This document shows, in pieces, positions 62,869 to 64,000 of a stretch of DNA of 64,000 nucleotides. Positions within the stretch are counted from its first letter, which is position 1, and each line of letters opens with the position of its first letter. Origin of the DNA: Antrodiella citrinella (taxonomy: Eukaryota; Basidiomycota; Agaricomycetes; Polyporales; Steccherinaceae). Where the stretch lies: assembly GCA_004802725.1 (NCBI GenBank), contig SGPM01000007.1, positions 186,001-250,000 on the forward strand, given 5' to 3'. The notes under the pieces are model-generated. The model worked only from the letters and a program-made list of their open reading frames with translations. It ran no database searches and was not told the origin of the DNA. The position numbers and the translations under genes were made by a program.

Positions 62869-64000
62869 AGAGGGGAAGGAAGTCGTTGGTGCCTATTGAT
62901 TGTTTTTCCACTCCGCGACCATGCAATGCCTTACTCCTGATACTCTGTTCACACTACTAGTGCTAGAATGTACCATGATGCACTTGCGAGTGCTGTTTCC
63001 TTGTACTTTCATCATTACCAGTGCATCCTGGTCACTCCGTGATTCGTGTTTCTGTGAGTCTCCATGTAACCAAAAAGCTAGACTAACAAGAGGTGCAACA
63101 TTGGAGATAGGTCGTTCTGAAAGGGATCAAATCGCTATCGTGTCCGTTGGGGAAGGGGACTGCGTCCGACTAGCAGGAGAAGCGGGCGGTAGCCCGCGGT
63201 GTTCCGGGTCCTGCCAGACCCTGTACTGTAGCTAGTACCACAACCGCTCTCATAAGTACACACTACTTTCCCTCTGGCCAGCGTTGAGTATAATCTAAGT
63301 ATAAGTCCACTGATTTTTCGCTGTCGCGATGGTTGATTTGCAGATTCAAATTTCCGGAGGGTCGACGCGGCAGGGAGTAAATATTGAGGCATCCTCGGGG
63401 AATGCCGGCCACTGCCATGATTGACCGGACTTCTCAACTATACTCTTCAGATTCATCTGCATGCATAACAGCTACTCGAAAGTAGTATATGGTATACGGT
63501 CGTGCACTTTCAAGACACGGTTCCAACCTGGATCAGATCCAAGCTCCAAATTGTCCGCCCTGGTCGAGCCTTCACTATGACCACATATGCTATCATGATG
63601 ATATGCATACTCTGCCCTATATGCACCACAGAGTTGCGAAAGCGACTTGGAAAGTACAGGGTCATGAAGAGAATAAGAAGGGTATGGTGAAAAACATCAA
63701 CTATGCCATCGACGGATCTGACACCCCTTATATAATATCAATGCTGCGCGCGACTTGTCTGTTGATTGTCAGTACGGACCGGGACGGTCCGCGTAACGCC
63801 CGCTGACCTGCGGAACTGTTTGAATGATGCACCGAAATAGATATGGGGCCTGTAGATAAGTACCAGAACGCGCAGAATAGATATGACGTGACTGGGTAGC
63901 CAGTAGTCTCGTGAACCAGACGTTTTGTACAGTGTGTGCGGAAGACAGACCAGGCATGTACGGGAGAACCCGATCGGAGCCCGAAAACTTTGAAGGCACA
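62869..64000. other. Right-end stretch without a supported gene
   Basis: Open frames reach about 110 codons with no domain. A short patch near 62970-63000 (ACCATGATGCACTTG) resembles the YYDALV codons of the esterase, but it is too short to call a relic. Confidence 0.45.

Noticed and set aside
62900..63235. Second esterase relic after copy 2
   Set aside because: Only about 15-28 bases resemble the YYDALV region; too short to distinguish from chance.

Overview
The window is nuclear DNA of a filamentous basidiomycete, most likely an Agaricomycete mushroom-forming fungus. The genes are broken by many 45-85 nt introns with GTRNGT donors, CTRAY-like branch points and YAG acceptors. Very short exons (8-29 nt) are common. 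The proteins are typical of that group: a type-B carboxylesterase of the carotenoid-ester-lipase kind, ERG9, TOR, a Con7-like zinc finger factor, and SAGA subunits. No bacterial, viral or plasmid gene was seen.

Layout. 1-7.8 kb is compact: a makorin-type E3 ligase running off the left edge, a Gfo/Idh/MocA dehydrogenase, the SAGA subunit Ada1/Hfi1 head-to-head with TAF10 (TFIID/SAGA), and a coiled-coil RING protein. 7.8-17.4 kb is gene-poor, with one doubtful minus-strand coding region at 14.4-16.05 kb. 17.5-20.3 kb holds a Con7-like C2H2 transcription factor. 20.3-29.8 kb is a second gene-poor stretch. From 29.8 kb genes are dense again: COG8 (Golgi tethering), an intron-containing tRNA-Pro, the TOR kinase, an F-box/RCC1 protein (Saf1-like), a small membrane protein, a secreted carboxylesterase, the decayed 3' part of another esterase, a small unknown ORF, squalene synthase, ALKBH6-like, SET5-like, and an RCC2-like protein fused to a PHD finger. 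The right end carries a 142-bp fold-back MITE-like element and a second complete carboxylesterase, followed by about 1.1 kb without a gene.

Themes. Several genes are chromatin or transcription factors (Ada1, TAF10, Con7-like, SET5-like, RCC-PHD) or ubiquitin ligase parts (makorin, RING, F-box). TOR and the Saf1-like F-box protein sit tail to head; in yeast both pathways respond to nutrients, but a functional link here is only inference. The esterase family has two intact members in opposite orientation and one relic, a small duplicating and decaying secreted-lipase family. I did not find a clearly new multi-gene system. The most notable items are the RCC2-PHD fusion with a built-in alternative PHD start, the esterase relic, the fold-back element, the stop-free intron inside the TOR FRB domain, the one-base conflict in the F-box/RCC1 gene, and the number of micro-exons.
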